Part shown: positions 1-8,336 of the stretch, piece by piece | Numbering within the stretch: the stretch's first letter is position 1 | Layout of the letters: each line of letters begins with the position of its first letter | Source of the DNA: Xanthomonas bromi | GTDB taxonomy: Bacteria > Pseudomonadota > Gammaproteobacteria > Xanthomonadales > Xanthomonadaceae | Direction of reading: 5' to 3' | Length of the DNA stretch: 64,000 bases | NCBI RefSeq assembly: GCF_900092025.1 | Contig: NZ_FLTX01000008.1 | Location: forward strand, 124,001-188,000 | Translations under genes and position numbers: made by a program | The notes under the pieces: generated by a model | The model's database searches: none | Told to the model about the DNA's origin: nothing | What the model saw: only the letters and a program-made list of their open reading frames with translations

Positions 1-466
1 CCGAGCCGAAGCCGGGACAGGTGTCGGTGACTGCCAGATCGTTGTCGATGGTCTTGGGCACGCCGATGCAGTGCAGCGGGTAGCCGTAGGCCTTTGCGAG
101 TTGCGAGACCTTCCACGCGGTGTCGGCCGAATCGTTGCCGCCGTTGTAGAGGAACCAGCGCACATCGTGCGCGCGCAGCACGTCGAGCAGACGCTCGTAC
201 TTGGCGCTGTCTTCTTCCAGCGACTTGAGCTTGTAGCGGCACGAGCCGAATGCGCCGCCGGGCGTCTGCGCCAATGCGGCAATGGCGGTGGCGGATTCTC
301 TTGAGGTGTCGATCAGCTCCTCGCGCAAGGCACCCAGGATGCCGTTGCGTGCGGCCAGCACCTTGATCTTGCGTGCGCGCGCTTCGGCGATGACGCCCGC
401 AGCGGTGGCGTTGATGACGGCGGTGACGCCGCCGGATTGGGCATACAACAGGTTGCCAGTGGACAT
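1..466 (-). CDS. pfp: Pyrophosphate-dependent 6-phosphofructokinase, 3' part outside window
   Basis: Phosphorylates fructose 6-phosphate, here probably with pyrophosphate, in glycolysis/gluconeogenesis in the cytoplasm. Only the first 155 codons are present; the gene runs off the left edge. The protein starts MSTGNLLYAQSGGVTAVINA, with the glycine-rich N-terminal nucleotide/PPi loop. Further on it has NGGNDSADT and then PKTIDNDL. In ATP-dependent enzymes the corresponding motifs are GGDGS and PGTIDND. The Asp after GG-N and the Lys in PKTIDND are the usual marks of PPi use (family knowledge). It is divergent from adk, with about 160 nt between the starts. ATG at 466 is the only good start. 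Confidence 0.9.
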   Translation of the reverse strand, partial: MSTGNLLYAQSGGVTAVINATAAGVIAEARARKIKVLAARNGILGALREELIDTSRESATAIAALAQTPGGAFGSCRYKLKSLEEDSAKYERLLDVLRAHDVRWFLYNGGNDSADTAWKVSQLAKAYGYPLHCIGVPKTIDNDLAVTDTCPGFGS

Positions 467-625
467 AGGGGGACGGGCTCCTCACATGGAAACATGGCGC
501 AGGGGACAGTGCCGGGACATTCCCCGGATGGGGTAAGCTGCACGACCATACGGTCAGCGTCGGCGAAGGCTTGAGTCTAACGCCGCCAACCGCAACGCGT
601 TTTTATTCGAAAGTGGAGTCCACTG

Positions 626-1189
626 ATGCGACTGGTTCTGTTGGGACCGCCCGGTTCGGGCAAGGGCACCCAGGCGACACGTCTTAAAGACACGTTTGAG
701 ATCCCGCATATTTCTACTGGTGACCTGTTGCGCGCCGAAGTGGCCGCCGGCTCGCCGCTGGGTCTGAAGGCCAAGGAAGTGATGGCACGGGGCGATCTGG
801 TGTCCGACGACATCCTGCTCGGCATGCTCGAGGCGCGCCTCGGTCAAGCCGATGTGGCGAAGGGGTTCATCCTGGATGGCTACCCCCGCAACGTGGCACA
901 GGCCAATGCGCTGGATGCGCTGCTCAGCAAGATCGGGCAGCCGCTCGATGCGGTGGTGCAGTTGGATGTGGCCAGCGAATTGCTGGTCGAGCGCATCGCC
1001 GGTCGCGCCAAGGCCGAAGGCCGCGAAGACGACAACCCGGAATCGGTGCGCAAGCGTCTGCAGGTCTATACCGATTCCACCGCTCCGGTGATTGGGTTCT
1101 ACGAGCAGCGTGGCAAGTTGGCGCGCGTGGATGGCGTTGGGTCGTTGGACGAAGTGCTGGAGCGCATCCGCAAGGCGCTCGGCCACTGA
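626..1189 (+). CDS. adk: Adenylate kinase
   Basis: Interconverts ATP + AMP and 2 ADP in the cytoplasm. The 187-residue protein opens MRLVLLGPPGSGKGTQ, so the P-loop GPPGSGKGT is at residues 7-15. It is followed by the AMP-binding STGDLLR motif and the DGYPRN motif. Its length matches the short bacterial form, without the zinc-type long LID. The start is preceded by GTGGAG as ribosome binding site, eight bases upstream. It is monocistronic by appearance: a 370-nt gap follows, and the upstream gene is divergent. Confidence 0.98.
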   Translation: MRLVLLGPPGSGKGTQATRLKDTFEIPHISTGDLLRAEVAAGSPLGLKAKEVMARGDLVSDDILLGMLEARLGQADVAKGFILDGYPRNVAQANALDALLSKIGQPLDAVVQLDVASELLVERIAGRAKAEGREDDNPESVRKRLQVYTDSTAPVIGFYEQRGKLARVDGVGSLDEVLERIRKALGH

Positions 1190-1286
1190 GCCGGCAGGGA
1201 CCGGGCGTAAGGCCCGGTCCGTCGCAGTCGCGGCTACGGGGCGCGTTGCTGTTTCAGCGTGGGCTCGCCCACAGGCGCGACCGCCC

Positions 1287-1321
1287 AAAAGAAAAACCCC
1301 CGACGTACAAAACGCCAGGGG
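1287..1321 (-). terminator. Intrinsic terminator, minus strand, in adk-mpl gap
   Basis: Read on the minus strand, CCCCTGGCG pairs over nine bases (two G-U) with CGTCGGGGG across a 7-base loop. A T-rich run, TTTTTCTTTT, follows directly. On the plus strand there is no T-run after the stem, so it does not terminate adk. No protein gene on the minus strand ends here. Confidence 0.75.
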
Positions 1322-1480
1322 CAGAATAACGCCAGTAATAGACTTGCTCAGAGCCCCAACAGCATGAGCTCCCTGGGGATGTGGCCTCTTGGGGAGTAGG
1401 ACCAAAGGGATACTGCGACTTGCGTTCAGTAGAGTGATGTATGTGATGAAGTTCGCATATCGGGAGATTCCCGACAGTAC
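1322..1480 (-). ncRNA. Candidate small RNA antisense to the adk-mpl intergenic strand
   Basis: Inferred from an orphan intrinsic terminator just downstream and from several self-complementary blocks. The body has single-stranded C-rich stretches (CCTACTCCCC, CATCCCC), as seen in some Xanthomonas sRNAs that target G-rich ribosome binding sites. Its 5' end is not fixed. I do not recognise the family. Confidence 0.35.
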
Positions 1481-1558
1481 GCTAGGAATTTTCTGACACG
1501 CCGCGCTGCGGCGGATTGGAATGTCCCGCAACTCCGGCGATCGGCGACAATGTGCAAC

Positions 1559-2917
1559 ATGAGCAAACTCCACATCCTCGGCATCGCCGGAACTTTCATG
1601 GGCGGTGTGGCCGCCCTGGCGTGTGAGCTGGGCTGGCAGGTGGAAGGCAGCGACCAGGCCATCTATCCGCCGATGTCCACACAGCTGGAAACGCTGGGCA
1701 TTGCGCTGAAGCAGGGCTACGCGCCGTCCAATATTTCGCCGGACGCGACCGACATGGTGATCGGCAATGCCTTGTCGCGCGGCAATCCGGCAGTGGAAGC
1801 GGTGCTGGATGCGGGCCGCCGCTATACCTCGGGCGCGCAATGGTTGGCCGAGCAGGTGCTGCCTGGCCGCGACACGCTGGCGGTCGCCGGCACCCACGGC
1901 AAGACCACCACCACCACCATCCTGAGCTACCTGCTGGAGGCCGCCGGTCGTGCGCCGGGGTTTTTGATCGGTGGCGTGGCCGAAAACTTCGGCGTGTCGG
2001 CGCGGCTGGGCCAGGGGCGCGAATTCGTGGTGGAAGCCGACGAGTACGACACCGCGTTCTTCGACAAGCGCAGCAAGTTCGTGCACTACCGGCCGCTGGT
2101 GGCGATCCTCAACAACCTGGAATACGACCACGCCGATATCTTCCCGGACGTGGCGGCGATCCAGCGCCAGTTCCATCATCTGGTGCGCACAGTGCCTGCG
2201 CGCGGGCGGCTGATCGTCAATGGTGAAGACGCGCGCCTGGCCGAGGTGCTGGCGATGGGCTGCTGGACGCCTGTGGAGCGCTTCGGGTTCGATGCGTCGC
2301 TGGACTGGAGCGCGCGCTTGATCGCGGCCGATGGCAGCGCCTTCGCGGTGCTGCACCGTGGCGTGGAAATCGGCCAGGTGCAGTGGCCGCTAGTTGGGCG
2401 GCACAACGTACTGAATGGATTGGCGGCGCTGGCGGCGGTACATGCCGTGGGCGTGGATCCGGCAACGGTGATGCCGGCGTTGGCGCGCTTCCAGAGCGTC
2501 AAACGGCGTCTGGAAGTCATCGGCAACGCGCGCGCGATTACCGTGTACGACGACTTCGCACACCATCCCACCGCGATCGCGACCACGTTGCAAGGCTTGC
2601 GTGCGAAGGTCGGTGCAGCGCGTGTGGTGGTCGCGATGGAACCGCGCAGCAATTCGATGCGGCTGGGCGCGCATGCGCAGGCATTGGCACCGTCGCTGCA
2701 CGATGCCGACGCAGTGGTGTTTCTGCATCGGCCGGAACTGGCCTGGGATGCGGTACCGATCATCGCGCAGGTGCGCGGGCAGGCGCACGTAGCGCAAGAC
2801 GTGGAAACCTTGTTGCGTACGCTGGGCGACATCGCGCAGCCGGGCGACCACGTGGTGTTCATGTCCAATGGCGGATTCGACGGCGCGCCGCGTCGCTTCC
2901 TGGAGCAGCTGTCGTGA
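1559..2917 (+). CDS. mpl: UDP-N-acetylmuramate:L-Ala-gamma-D-Glu-meso-DAP ligase (murein peptide recycling)
   Basis: Attaches the recycled tripeptide L-Ala-D-Glu-mDAP to UDP-MurNAc, so cell-wall turnover products re-enter peptidoglycan synthesis (cytoplasm). It has the Mur-ligase layout: N-terminal Rossmann loop GIAGTFMGG (about 8-16), ATP loop GTHGKTTTT at 111-119, a NNLEYDHAD segment, and the C-terminal DDFAHHPTA signature. About 452 residues, the normal length. I prefer ATG 1559 (MSKLHILGIAG, matching the family N-terminus) over ATG 1550, which adds three residues. No good Shine-Dalgarno is seen. The stop overlaps the next start by one base (TGATG). Confidence 0.95.
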   Translation: MSKLHILGIAGTFMGGVAALACELGWQVEGSDQAIYPPMSTQLETLGIALKQGYAPSNISPDATDMVIGNALSRGNPAVEAVLDAGRRYTSGAQWLAEQVLPGRDTLAVAGTHGKTTTTTILSYLLEAAGRAPGFLIGGVAENFGVSARLGQGREFVVEADEYDTAFFDKRSKFVHYRPLVAILNNLEYDHADIFPDVAAIQRQFHHLVRTVPARGRLIVNGEDARLAEVLAMGCWTPVERFGFDASLDWSARLIAADGSAFAVLHRGVEIGQVQWPLVGRHNVLNGLAALAAVHAVGVDPATVMPALARFQSVKRRLEVIGNARAITVYDDFAHHPTAIATTLQGLRAKVGAARVVVAMEPRSNSMRLGAHAQALAPSLHDADAVVFLHRPELAWDAVPIIAQVRGQAHVAQDVETLLRTLGDIAQPGDHVVFMSNGGFDGAPRRFLEQLS

Positions 2918-3513
2918 TGGCATCGATCCCCGACACTGCCGACACCAGCGCATTGCCGCTGTTTCCGCTGCACAGCGTGTTGTTGCCGGGCGCGGCGATG
3001 GGGCTGCGTGTGTTCGAGCGCCGCTATCTGGATCTGGTGCGCGAGTGCGGGCGCAACGGCACCAGCTTCGGCGTGTGTCTGATCCTGGAGGGCAACGAGG
3101 TTGGCGTACCGGCCACACCGGCCGCATTTGGTACCGAAGTGCGCATCGAGGATTTCGATGTGGGCGCTGATGGTGTGCTGGTGCTGCGCTTGCGCGGTAC
3201 GCGCCGCTTTCATGTGCAACGCTCGCGTATCCGCGACAACGGCCTGGTGGTTGGCGAGGTGAGCTGGTGCGAGCCCGACAGCGATGACGAATTGCGCCCC
3301 GAACATAGCCTGCTGTCCACGGTGCTGGAACGCATGCTGGAGCAGGTGGGCGGGGAGTTCGCCTCGGTGGGTCCGGGATTGCTGGATCAGGCCGCTTGGG
3401 TCGGTTGGCGGCTGGCCGAGTTGCTGCAGCTGGACGAACAGCAGCGCCTGTCGTTGTTGCAGCAGGACGATCCGCATCGGCGCCTGGATCAGTTGCTGGC
3501 CTGGATGCGCTGA
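2917..3513 (+). CDS. Lon N-terminal (LON substrate-binding) domain protein
   Basis: A stand-alone LON domain of 198 residues without the AAA+ and protease parts of Lon. It contains the LPLFPLHSVLLPGAAMGLRVFERRYLDL opening typical of this family (residues about 12-40; key pieces LFPL, LLPG and FERRY). Its role is probably substrate or protein binding; no catalytic residues are visible. The ATG overlaps the mpl stop, so translation is likely coupled. Similar small LON proteins are common in gammaproteobacteria, and their function is not settled. Confidence 0.88.
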   Translation: MASIPDTADTSALPLFPLHSVLLPGAAMGLRVFERRYLDLVRECGRNGTSFGVCLILEGNEVGVPATPAAFGTEVRIEDFDVGADGVLVLRLRGTRRFHVQRSRIRDNGLVVGEVSWCEPDSDDELRPEHSLLSTVLERMLEQVGGEFASVGPGLLDQAAWVGWRLAELLQLDEQQRLSLLQQDDPHRRLDQLLAWMR

Positions 3514-3807
3514 GAGCGACCCGCAGACGACTGCGCAGCTGCCAGGCGGGTGCGACAGGTGCTCGAACGTGCATCTGCCGCCCGCCGTACAGTCCGGTTA
3601 CTGCGCGCGGTTTACACCCACCTGAGCACTGCTCGCCACGTTTTTTTTAGCACTTCAAACAGGCGAGCCAATCGTTTCGATCGACCCCATCACCACGCTT
3701 GCACCGCGGCGACGGCAAAGTTTGCGTGCTTGAGTGCGCTACCGATGGCATCCATGCACTGGATGCGCGCCATGGCGACACTCGTTCCTTCACTAGGGAG
3801 TGTGCCT

Positions 3808-4692
3808 TTGATTGTCGATGCAAAGCCACGTGTGGCCGAAATGATCAGCCAGGTCTGGCGGACCCTGGCGGTGTTATTCGTATGGGACGTGTTGATCACC
3901 ATCAACTACTACGTGCTGCCGTTCCGTGCGCCCGCATTGCCGTTGACCATCTTCGGTTCGGCGCTGGCGTTGTTCCTCGGCTTCCGCGCCAATTCCACCT
4001 ATCAACGCTGGTGGGAGGGGCGCGTGTTGTGGGGCCAGATGATCAATGCATCGCGCAATCTCGTGCGTTTGAGCGTGAGCATTCTTTCCGCGCCGGACGC
4101 CGCAGCGCTGGGACGCACGATTGCGCTACGTCAGATCGCCTACGTCAATGTATTGCGCTGCCAGCTGCGTCGCTTACCAGTGGCAATGGCGTTGCAGCCG
4201 CGGCTGGACGCCGACGAAGTCGCAGCGGTGATCACCCGCACGAATGTGGCCAATGGCCTGCTCGACACGACAGGCCGCGCAGTCGAACAGGCGCGCCGCG
4301 ATGGCTGGATCGACAGCATCCAGCAGGCCAGCATCGAGCGCATCCTGGTGGACATCGCCAACGCGCAAGGCGGCATGGAGCGACTGAAGAACACGCCGCT
4401 GCCGTATCAGTACCGTTTCTATCCCAACCTGTTTACGCGCGTGTTCTGCCTGCTGCTGCCGATCGGTCTGGTGGAGACGCTGCAGTACGCCACGCCGGTT
4501 GGTTCGACCGTGGCCGGGTTGATGTTTCTGGCGGTGCTCAAGATCGGCGACGAGCTGGTCGACCCGTTCGCCAACACCATCCACGACCTGCCGCTGGAAG
4601 CCATGTGCCGCACGGTGGAGATCGATGCCTTGCAGGCCATCGGCGAACCTGCGCCGGAGCCGATGCAGCCGGTAGATGGCGTGTTGTGGTGA
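3808..4692 (+). CDS. Bestrophin-like (UPF0187/YneE) membrane protein
   Basis: Predicted anion channel of the inner membrane. Visible are hydrophobic segments at the N-terminus (TLAVLFVWDVLI; ALPLTIFGSALALFLGFR) and the bestrophin-typical stretch FRANSTYQRWWEGRVLWGQ. A late LPIGLVETLQY region and the acidic DPF motif (ELVDPFANTIHDLPLEAM) follow, as in prokaryotic bestrophins. The open frame extends far upstream, but family homology begins near the TTG at 3808. AGGGAG (3795-3800) sits seven bases before it; GTG 3802 and ATG 3748 are alternatives. About 294 residues. Confidence 0.85.
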   Translation: MIVDAKPRVAEMISQVWRTLAVLFVWDVLITINYYVLPFRAPALPLTIFGSALALFLGFRANSTYQRWWEGRVLWGQMINASRNLVRLSVSILSAPDAAALGRTIALRQIAYVNVLRCQLRRLPVAMALQPRLDADEVAAVITRTNVANGLLDTTGRAVEQARRDGWIDSIQQASIERILVDIANAQGGMERLKNTPLPYQYRFYPNLFTRVFCLLLPIGLVETLQYATPVGSTVAGLMFLAVLKIGDELVDPFANTIHDLPLEAMCRTVEIDALQAIGEPAPEPMQPVDGVLW

Positions 4693-4822
4693 AGCATCGT
4701 GTGTCAGGCCAATGCGGCCTTTGCATCGCCGGACTGCGCTGAGTCGCAATCTCCCGTTCGCTTTGAGAAACGATTGAACGGTGCGAGCAGGTGTAGAGCG
4801 GCCAACCTGCTTGTTTTCTGCA

Positions 4823-4932
4823 GGGCCCTTGCCCGCCCACCATCGCGGGACACGCTGCAAGTACGTCCTTGTAAGCCTTTACACGGGATCCATGCCGTGT
4901 CAGGTCCCGCGACGGTGGTCGGGTAAGGACCC
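4823..4932. repeat. Dispersed inverted-repeat element, copy 1
   Basis: Two 29-base arms (4823-4851 and 4904-4932) are inverted copies with about four mismatches; the inner ends are CGCGGGAC and GTCCCGCG. The loop holds a second smaller hairpin, ACACGG...CCGTGT (4881-4900). The segment CGCTGCAAGTAC next to the left arm recurs inverted at about 26653-26670. Confidence 0.7.
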
Positions 4933-5032
4933 GTCGAGTTGGCCGGTGCGCAGAGTTTTCAACAGAGCAGCTAACAGCCAGCGGCACGGTATTTCTCGCT
5001 CTTCAACAAACCACCGACAAACGTTCTGGTGC

Positions 5033-5130
5033 GGTGTCCTCGCCGCTTGCGGGACTGTTGGCGGCATGGATGCCGCCATCAAGCCCCCAGGGACGGGTTC
5101 ACGGCGTGTCCCGCAAGTGGCGAGGGCAAC
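5033..5130. repeat. Dispersed inverted-repeat element, copy 2
   Basis: The 23-base arms 5033-5055 (GGTGTCCTCGCC...GCGGGAC) and 5108-5130 are inverted, with few mismatches. Between them lies a perfect-looking internal palindrome, GGCGGCATGGATGCCGCC (5060-5077). The same core occurs at about 26620-26638. Confidence 0.7.
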
Positions 5131-5300
5131 GCGCGCTCGACCAGCGAAGCTTTCACCCGGAAAGTTCAGCTGCTTCTATCAGCTGCTTCTACATGACGCC
5201 AGCACGTGACTGCCATCGATACAGCGTTCAAGATGCGTTGCTGGCACCCCATATCGACACGACTGCGCGATCGCCGACCGATCGCCTGTTGCCCGATCGA

Positions 5301-7388
5301 TCAACGGCGTTGGTGTAGCGGACCCGATGCAGCGGAATCGGACGCAGTGGCTTGGGTCTGCGGTGCAACCTTGTCGTTGTCCTCACTGCGCACCGCACTA
5401 CCCGAGGTGCTGTCGATCAAGATCACCGGCACCTGCGAGCGGCGACGCTGCCCCACGCGATGCGGCAGCGGGCCGAGCGCGTCGCGCAATGCGCTCAATG
5501 CAGGGTCTACGCCGCGCAACGGATACCACAGGCCGATCAAGCTGAAATGGCGGCTGTAACGCAAGGTCTGGGTGCTGCCCACCCACAGCGGCTGCGCATC
5601 CGGTTGAAGGCGTGCGGCTGCCGGCCACAGGCGCAGCACATGCACGTGGCCGGGCGCAGCGTGGCGCACCATCAACAGCGCTTCGACCTGGGTGTCCAGC
5701 GTCGCCGGCAGGATCGGCACCTCGTCGGGACGGCCGCTGACGTCGAGCAGATGCAGCGCCTGTTCCCAGCCGGCCTGCGGTTGCGCCCGCCAGCCATGCG
5801 CTTCGAGCTGGCGCTGCAGTGGGGCAAGCGGACCGGCCAGCTGCACATCCAGCGGCCAGCGCTGGTCGTCGTCGAATTCGTTGCGGCGTGCCGGCAGCAA
5901 ACGCCATTGGCCTTCCCACCACGCGTTTGCCGGCAACTCCATCAGCAACGGCGGCGGCGGTTCGAACTTTGCCAGCTTGGCATCGAGGTTGCGCGGAGCA
6001 AAGAAGATCGCGCAGCTCACGAACACGCCGTAGAAGATCCACGACACCGGCTTGACCCAGAACGCGCGCGTGGCGCGGCGGCGATACGCAATGCCCAGCA
6101 CCAGCAGCCAGAAGATGCCGAACAACATGCCGCCGACCACGTCGCTAAGCCAATGCGCGCCCAGGTACAGGCGTGCGAAACCGATCAGCGAGACGATGGC
6201 GCCGCTGACCAGGTACGGCCACACGCGGCGGCGGCCGGGCAACTCGCGCGCGATCAGCAGCGCGAAAAAACCAAAACCAATCGTGGCCATGGTGACCGCG
6301 ACCGATGGAAACCCGAAGCCGCTGCTGGCTGCCGGCGGGCGCACCACCTGCACGGTGGCGCCGAGCAATTGGGTGAGCGCAAGGCCGAACGCCAGCGCGA
6401 TCACCCAATGGGCCACGGCCATCCAGCGGCGGCGCCAGGCCAGGTAGCCCATCGCTGCGGCAATGGCCGGCAACAACACTTGCCAATCGCCCAACGAGGC
6501 CAGCGCGACCATCGGGTAGTCGGCCAAGGGATTGCGCAGCGCCAGCATCAGGTCGTGTACGGCCAGGTCCACGCGCAGCGGCTCGCCGTGCGCCAGCACC
6601 ACCATCAGCAGCACGAACCAGCCCCAGCCCAGCAGCAGCAACATCAAGGCCATCATCGCCAGCGGCACCGATTCGCGGCGCCGCGGGTCGAACACGCTGA
6701 CCGACCAGTTGCCCAGCACCGGATGCCGGTGCGACCACTCCAGCAGCCGGGCCAGCAGGGCATCCAGATGGCCGGCGGACCAGCGATAGGAATACAGCAC
6801 CACGGCCCAGGCCAGGCCGATCACCGCGGCCATCAAGGCGACCACCACGAACAGGCGCCCGGCCACCGCAGCCACCGCGTCGTAGGCGGTGCCCAGCACC
6901 CAGCCCGGCACCAGGAACAGCAATGCCCAGGAAATGCAGGCCAGCCCGCTGGCGGTCAGATAACGCTTGAACGGCATGTGGGACATGCCGGCGATGGCCG
7001 GCACGAACGGCCGCACCGCGCCCACATAGCGGGCGATCAGGATGCTCTTGAAGGCATTGCGCCGGAACAGCAGCTCACCACGTTCGAGCAGTTGCGGATA
7101 GCGCCGGAACGGCCAATAGGTGTGCAGCTGGTGGCCCCAGCGATGGCCCACCCAGAAACTCAGCATGTCGCCGACGAAGGCGCCGAAGGTAGCGCACACC
7201 ATCGCATAGGGCCCGTTGATCTGGCCGAGCCCGATCAGCACGCCGATGGCGAACAGCAACGGCAGCGCGGGCACGATGGCGCCGAGCACGATCACCGCAT
7301 CGCAGAATGCGATGGCAAAGATCGCCACGCCAGCCAGGGTAGGGTGGTGTCCGATCCACTCCAGCGTGGCGTCGATCCATGAGTTCAT
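5301..7388 (-). CDS. DedA / PAP2-like / LssY-C fusion membrane protein
   Basis: A three-part inner-membrane protein of about 695 residues. Residues about 1-200 form a DedA (SNARE-associated) domain with the RYVGAVRPFVPAIAGMS signature. Residues about 235-440 form a PAP2 phosphatase-like domain with several membrane spans. The last 230 residues are a soluble LssY-C-like domain. DedA proteins support lipid transport and membrane homeostasis; PAP2 domains dephosphorylate lipids. The PAP2 motifs are degenerate: the first motif keeps RP but lacks the Lys, and PSGH is replaced by PSVA near residue 360. The GAHWLSD motif (about 411) remains. I use ATG 7388; GTG 7409 is possible. TATAAT (7400-7395) lies six bases before this ATG. 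Confidence 0.9.
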   Translation of the reverse strand: MNSWIDATLEWIGHHPTLAGVAIFAIAFCDAVIVLGAIVPALPLLFAIGVLIGLGQINGPYAMVCATFGAFVGDMLSFWVGHRWGHQLHTYWPFRRYPQLLERGELLFRRNAFKSILIARYVGAVRPFVPAIAGMSHMPFKRYLTASGLACISWALLFLVPGWVLGTAYDAVAAVAGRLFVVVALMAAVIGLAWAVVLYSYRWSAGHLDALLARLLEWSHRHPVLGNWSVSVFDPRRRESVPLAMMALMLLLLGWGWFVLLMVVLAHGEPLRVDLAVHDLMLALRNPLADYPMVALASLGDWQVLLPAIAAAMGYLAWRRRWMAVAHWVIALAFGLALTQLLGATVQVVRPPAASSGFGFPSVAVTMATIGFGFFALLIARELPGRRRVWPYLVSGAIVSLIGFARLYLGAHWLSDVVGGMLFGIFWLLVLGIAYRRRATRAFWVKPVSWIFYGVFVSCAIFFAPRNLDAKLAKFEPPPPLLMELPANAWWEGQWRLLPARRNEFDDDQRWPLDVQLAGPLAPLQRQLEAHGWRAQPQAGWEQALHLLDVSGRPDEVPILPATLDTQVEALLMVRHAAPGHVHVLRLWPAAARLQPDAQPLWVGSTQTLRYSRHFSLIGLWYPLRGVDPALSALRDALGPLPHRVGQRRRSQVPVILIDSTSGSAVRSEDNDKVAPQTQATASDSAASGPLHQRR

Positions 7389-7394
7389 TTCCGA

Positions 7395-7400
7395 ATTATA
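7395..7400 (-). promoter_or_regulatory. -10 box six bases before the DedA-PAP2 start
   Basis: A perfect TATAAT on the minus strand is followed by six bases and the ATG at 7388. If used, transcription would begin at or beside the start codon, giving a leaderless mRNA. No good -35 box is seen. Confidence 0.5.
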
Positions 7401-7536
7401 GGTGGGCACGGTGATGGCTGACTTGTGCCCTGCTCACATCGGGCGGTTTGCTTCACATCAGGTTGCAACCGGCCCGGCGTTGCCTGCTCTTGGCACAGCG
7501 GCGGCGTTGGCGATGTGGCGATGCGGACCGCCCGTC

Positions 7537-7542
7537 TACAAT
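7537..7542 (+). promoter_or_regulatory. -10 box five bases before the RIO-like kinase start
   Basis: TACAAT ends five bases upstream of ATG 7548, again suggesting a leaderless transcript. No clear Shine-Dalgarno sequence is present. The -35 region is unconvincing. Confidence 0.45.
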
Positions 7543-7547
7543 GGGCG

Positions 7548-8207
7548 ATGAGCGACGATCCCGCCGGCAACCTGCCGCTGAAGTCCGATACCTTCGGGCG
7601 CATTTTGTTGATCCGCGATGGCGAGCGCGTCTTCGTGCGCCGCGACCTGAGCGTGGCGCCGTGGCTGCTGCGGGGCGTGGCGTGGTGGCTGGCGCGGCGC
7701 GAAGCGCTGGCGCTGCGCCAGCTGGATGGCTTGCCGCGCACACCGCGTCTGCTGCACTGGGACGGACGCCATCTGGACCGCAGCTACCTGGCCGGCGATG
7801 CAATGTATCAGCGCCCGCCGCGCGGCGACCTGGCCTATTTCCGCAACGCGCGCAGGCTGTTGCAGCAGTTGCATCGGCGCGGTGTGGCGCACAACGATCT
7901 GGCCAAGGAAGCCAACTGGCTGGTACAGGACGACGGCAGCCCGGCGGTGATCGATTTCCAGCTGGCGGTGCGCGGCCACCCGCGCGCGCGCTGGATGCGT
8001 CTGCTTGCCCGCGAGGATCTGCGCCACCTGCTCAAGCACAAGCGCATGTACTGCCCGGCCGCACTCACTCCGGTAGAACGCCGCGTGCTCAAGCGCACCT
8101 CCTGGGTGCGCGAGCTGTGGTTCGCCACCGGCAAACCGGTCTACCGCTTCGTGACCCGTCGCGTGCTGCATTGGGAAGACAACGAAGGGCAGGGGCCGAA
8201 GCCGTGA
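7548..8207 (+). CDS. RIO-like / lipopolysaccharide-kinase-fold protein kinase
   Basis: A small kinase-fold protein of 219 residues. The catalytic loop HNDLAKEANWL is at about 115-125, with the HxD and following Asn needed for phosphotransfer and Mg binding. VIDFQLA at about 134-140 takes the place of DFG. This resembles the RIO1-like family and the Kdo-kinase fold; the substrate is unknown. It is followed by a GATTCCC hairpin repeat and an SDR gene in the same direction. The start ATG 7548 is set by the in-frame homology-like N-terminus MSDDPAGNLPLKSDTFG. Confidence 0.8.
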   Translation: MSDDPAGNLPLKSDTFGRILLIRDGERVFVRRDLSVAPWLLRGVAWWLARREALALRQLDGLPRTPRLLHWDGRHLDRSYLAGDAMYQRPPRGDLAYFRNARRLLQQLHRRGVAHNDLAKEANWLVQDDGSPAVIDFQLAVRGHPRARWMRLLAREDLRHLLKHKRMYCPAALTPVERRVLKRTSWVRELWFATGKPVYRFVTRRVLHWEDNEGQGPKP

Positions 8208-8211
8208 GGGC

Positions 8212-8336
8212 GGGGAATTGGGAGTGGGGAATCGGGAATGGGCAAGGCAGCATCGCGAGAACTTAGAGTCTGTCGCGCGATCAAGGCGCTAAGCTCTTCC
8301 CGATTCCCGATTCCCGATTCCCGATTCCCCAATCCC
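8212..8336. repeat. GATTCCC inverted-repeat hairpin, locus A
   Basis: The left arm (about 8212-8242) is a run of GGGAATC/GGGAGTG units. The right arm (8296-8336) is four tandem CCCGATT units ending directly at the ATG of the SDR gene. The arms are complementary, so the RNA would form a long imperfect stem around a 53-nt insert. That insert has its own TCGCG...CGCGA complementarity. Confidence 0.75.

Larger units (their letters stand above)
1190..1558. other. Long adk-mpl intergenic region with a probable minus-strand RNA
   Basis: No convincing protein gene lies here. The gap holds a clear intrinsic terminator for a minus-strand transcript (1287-1321). Upstream of it, in minus-strand order, are complementary blocks such as CCCCAA/TTGGGG (about 1359-1337) and TCGGGA/TCCCGA (about 1474-1459). 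These would fold a structured RNA of roughly 150-180 nt. No strong promoter could be assigned. Confidence 0.5.
4693..5300. other. 608-nt gap with two inverted-repeat elements
   Basis: No gene is seen between the convergent bestrophin-like and DedA-PAP2 genes. The gap contains two members of a dispersed hairpin family, described separately at 4823-4932 and 5033-5130. Neither has a convincing coding frame. Confidence 0.7.

Noticed and set aside
554-2356. Long minus-strand open frame (600 codons) across adk and mpl
   Set aside because: Overlaps two certain genes and its translation is rich in Arg, His and Gln with no domain; typical shadow of high-G+C codon positions.
5352-7382. 676-codon plus-strand open frame
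   Set aside because: Antisense of the DedA-PAP2 gene; His/Gln/Arg-rich composition and no recognisable domain.
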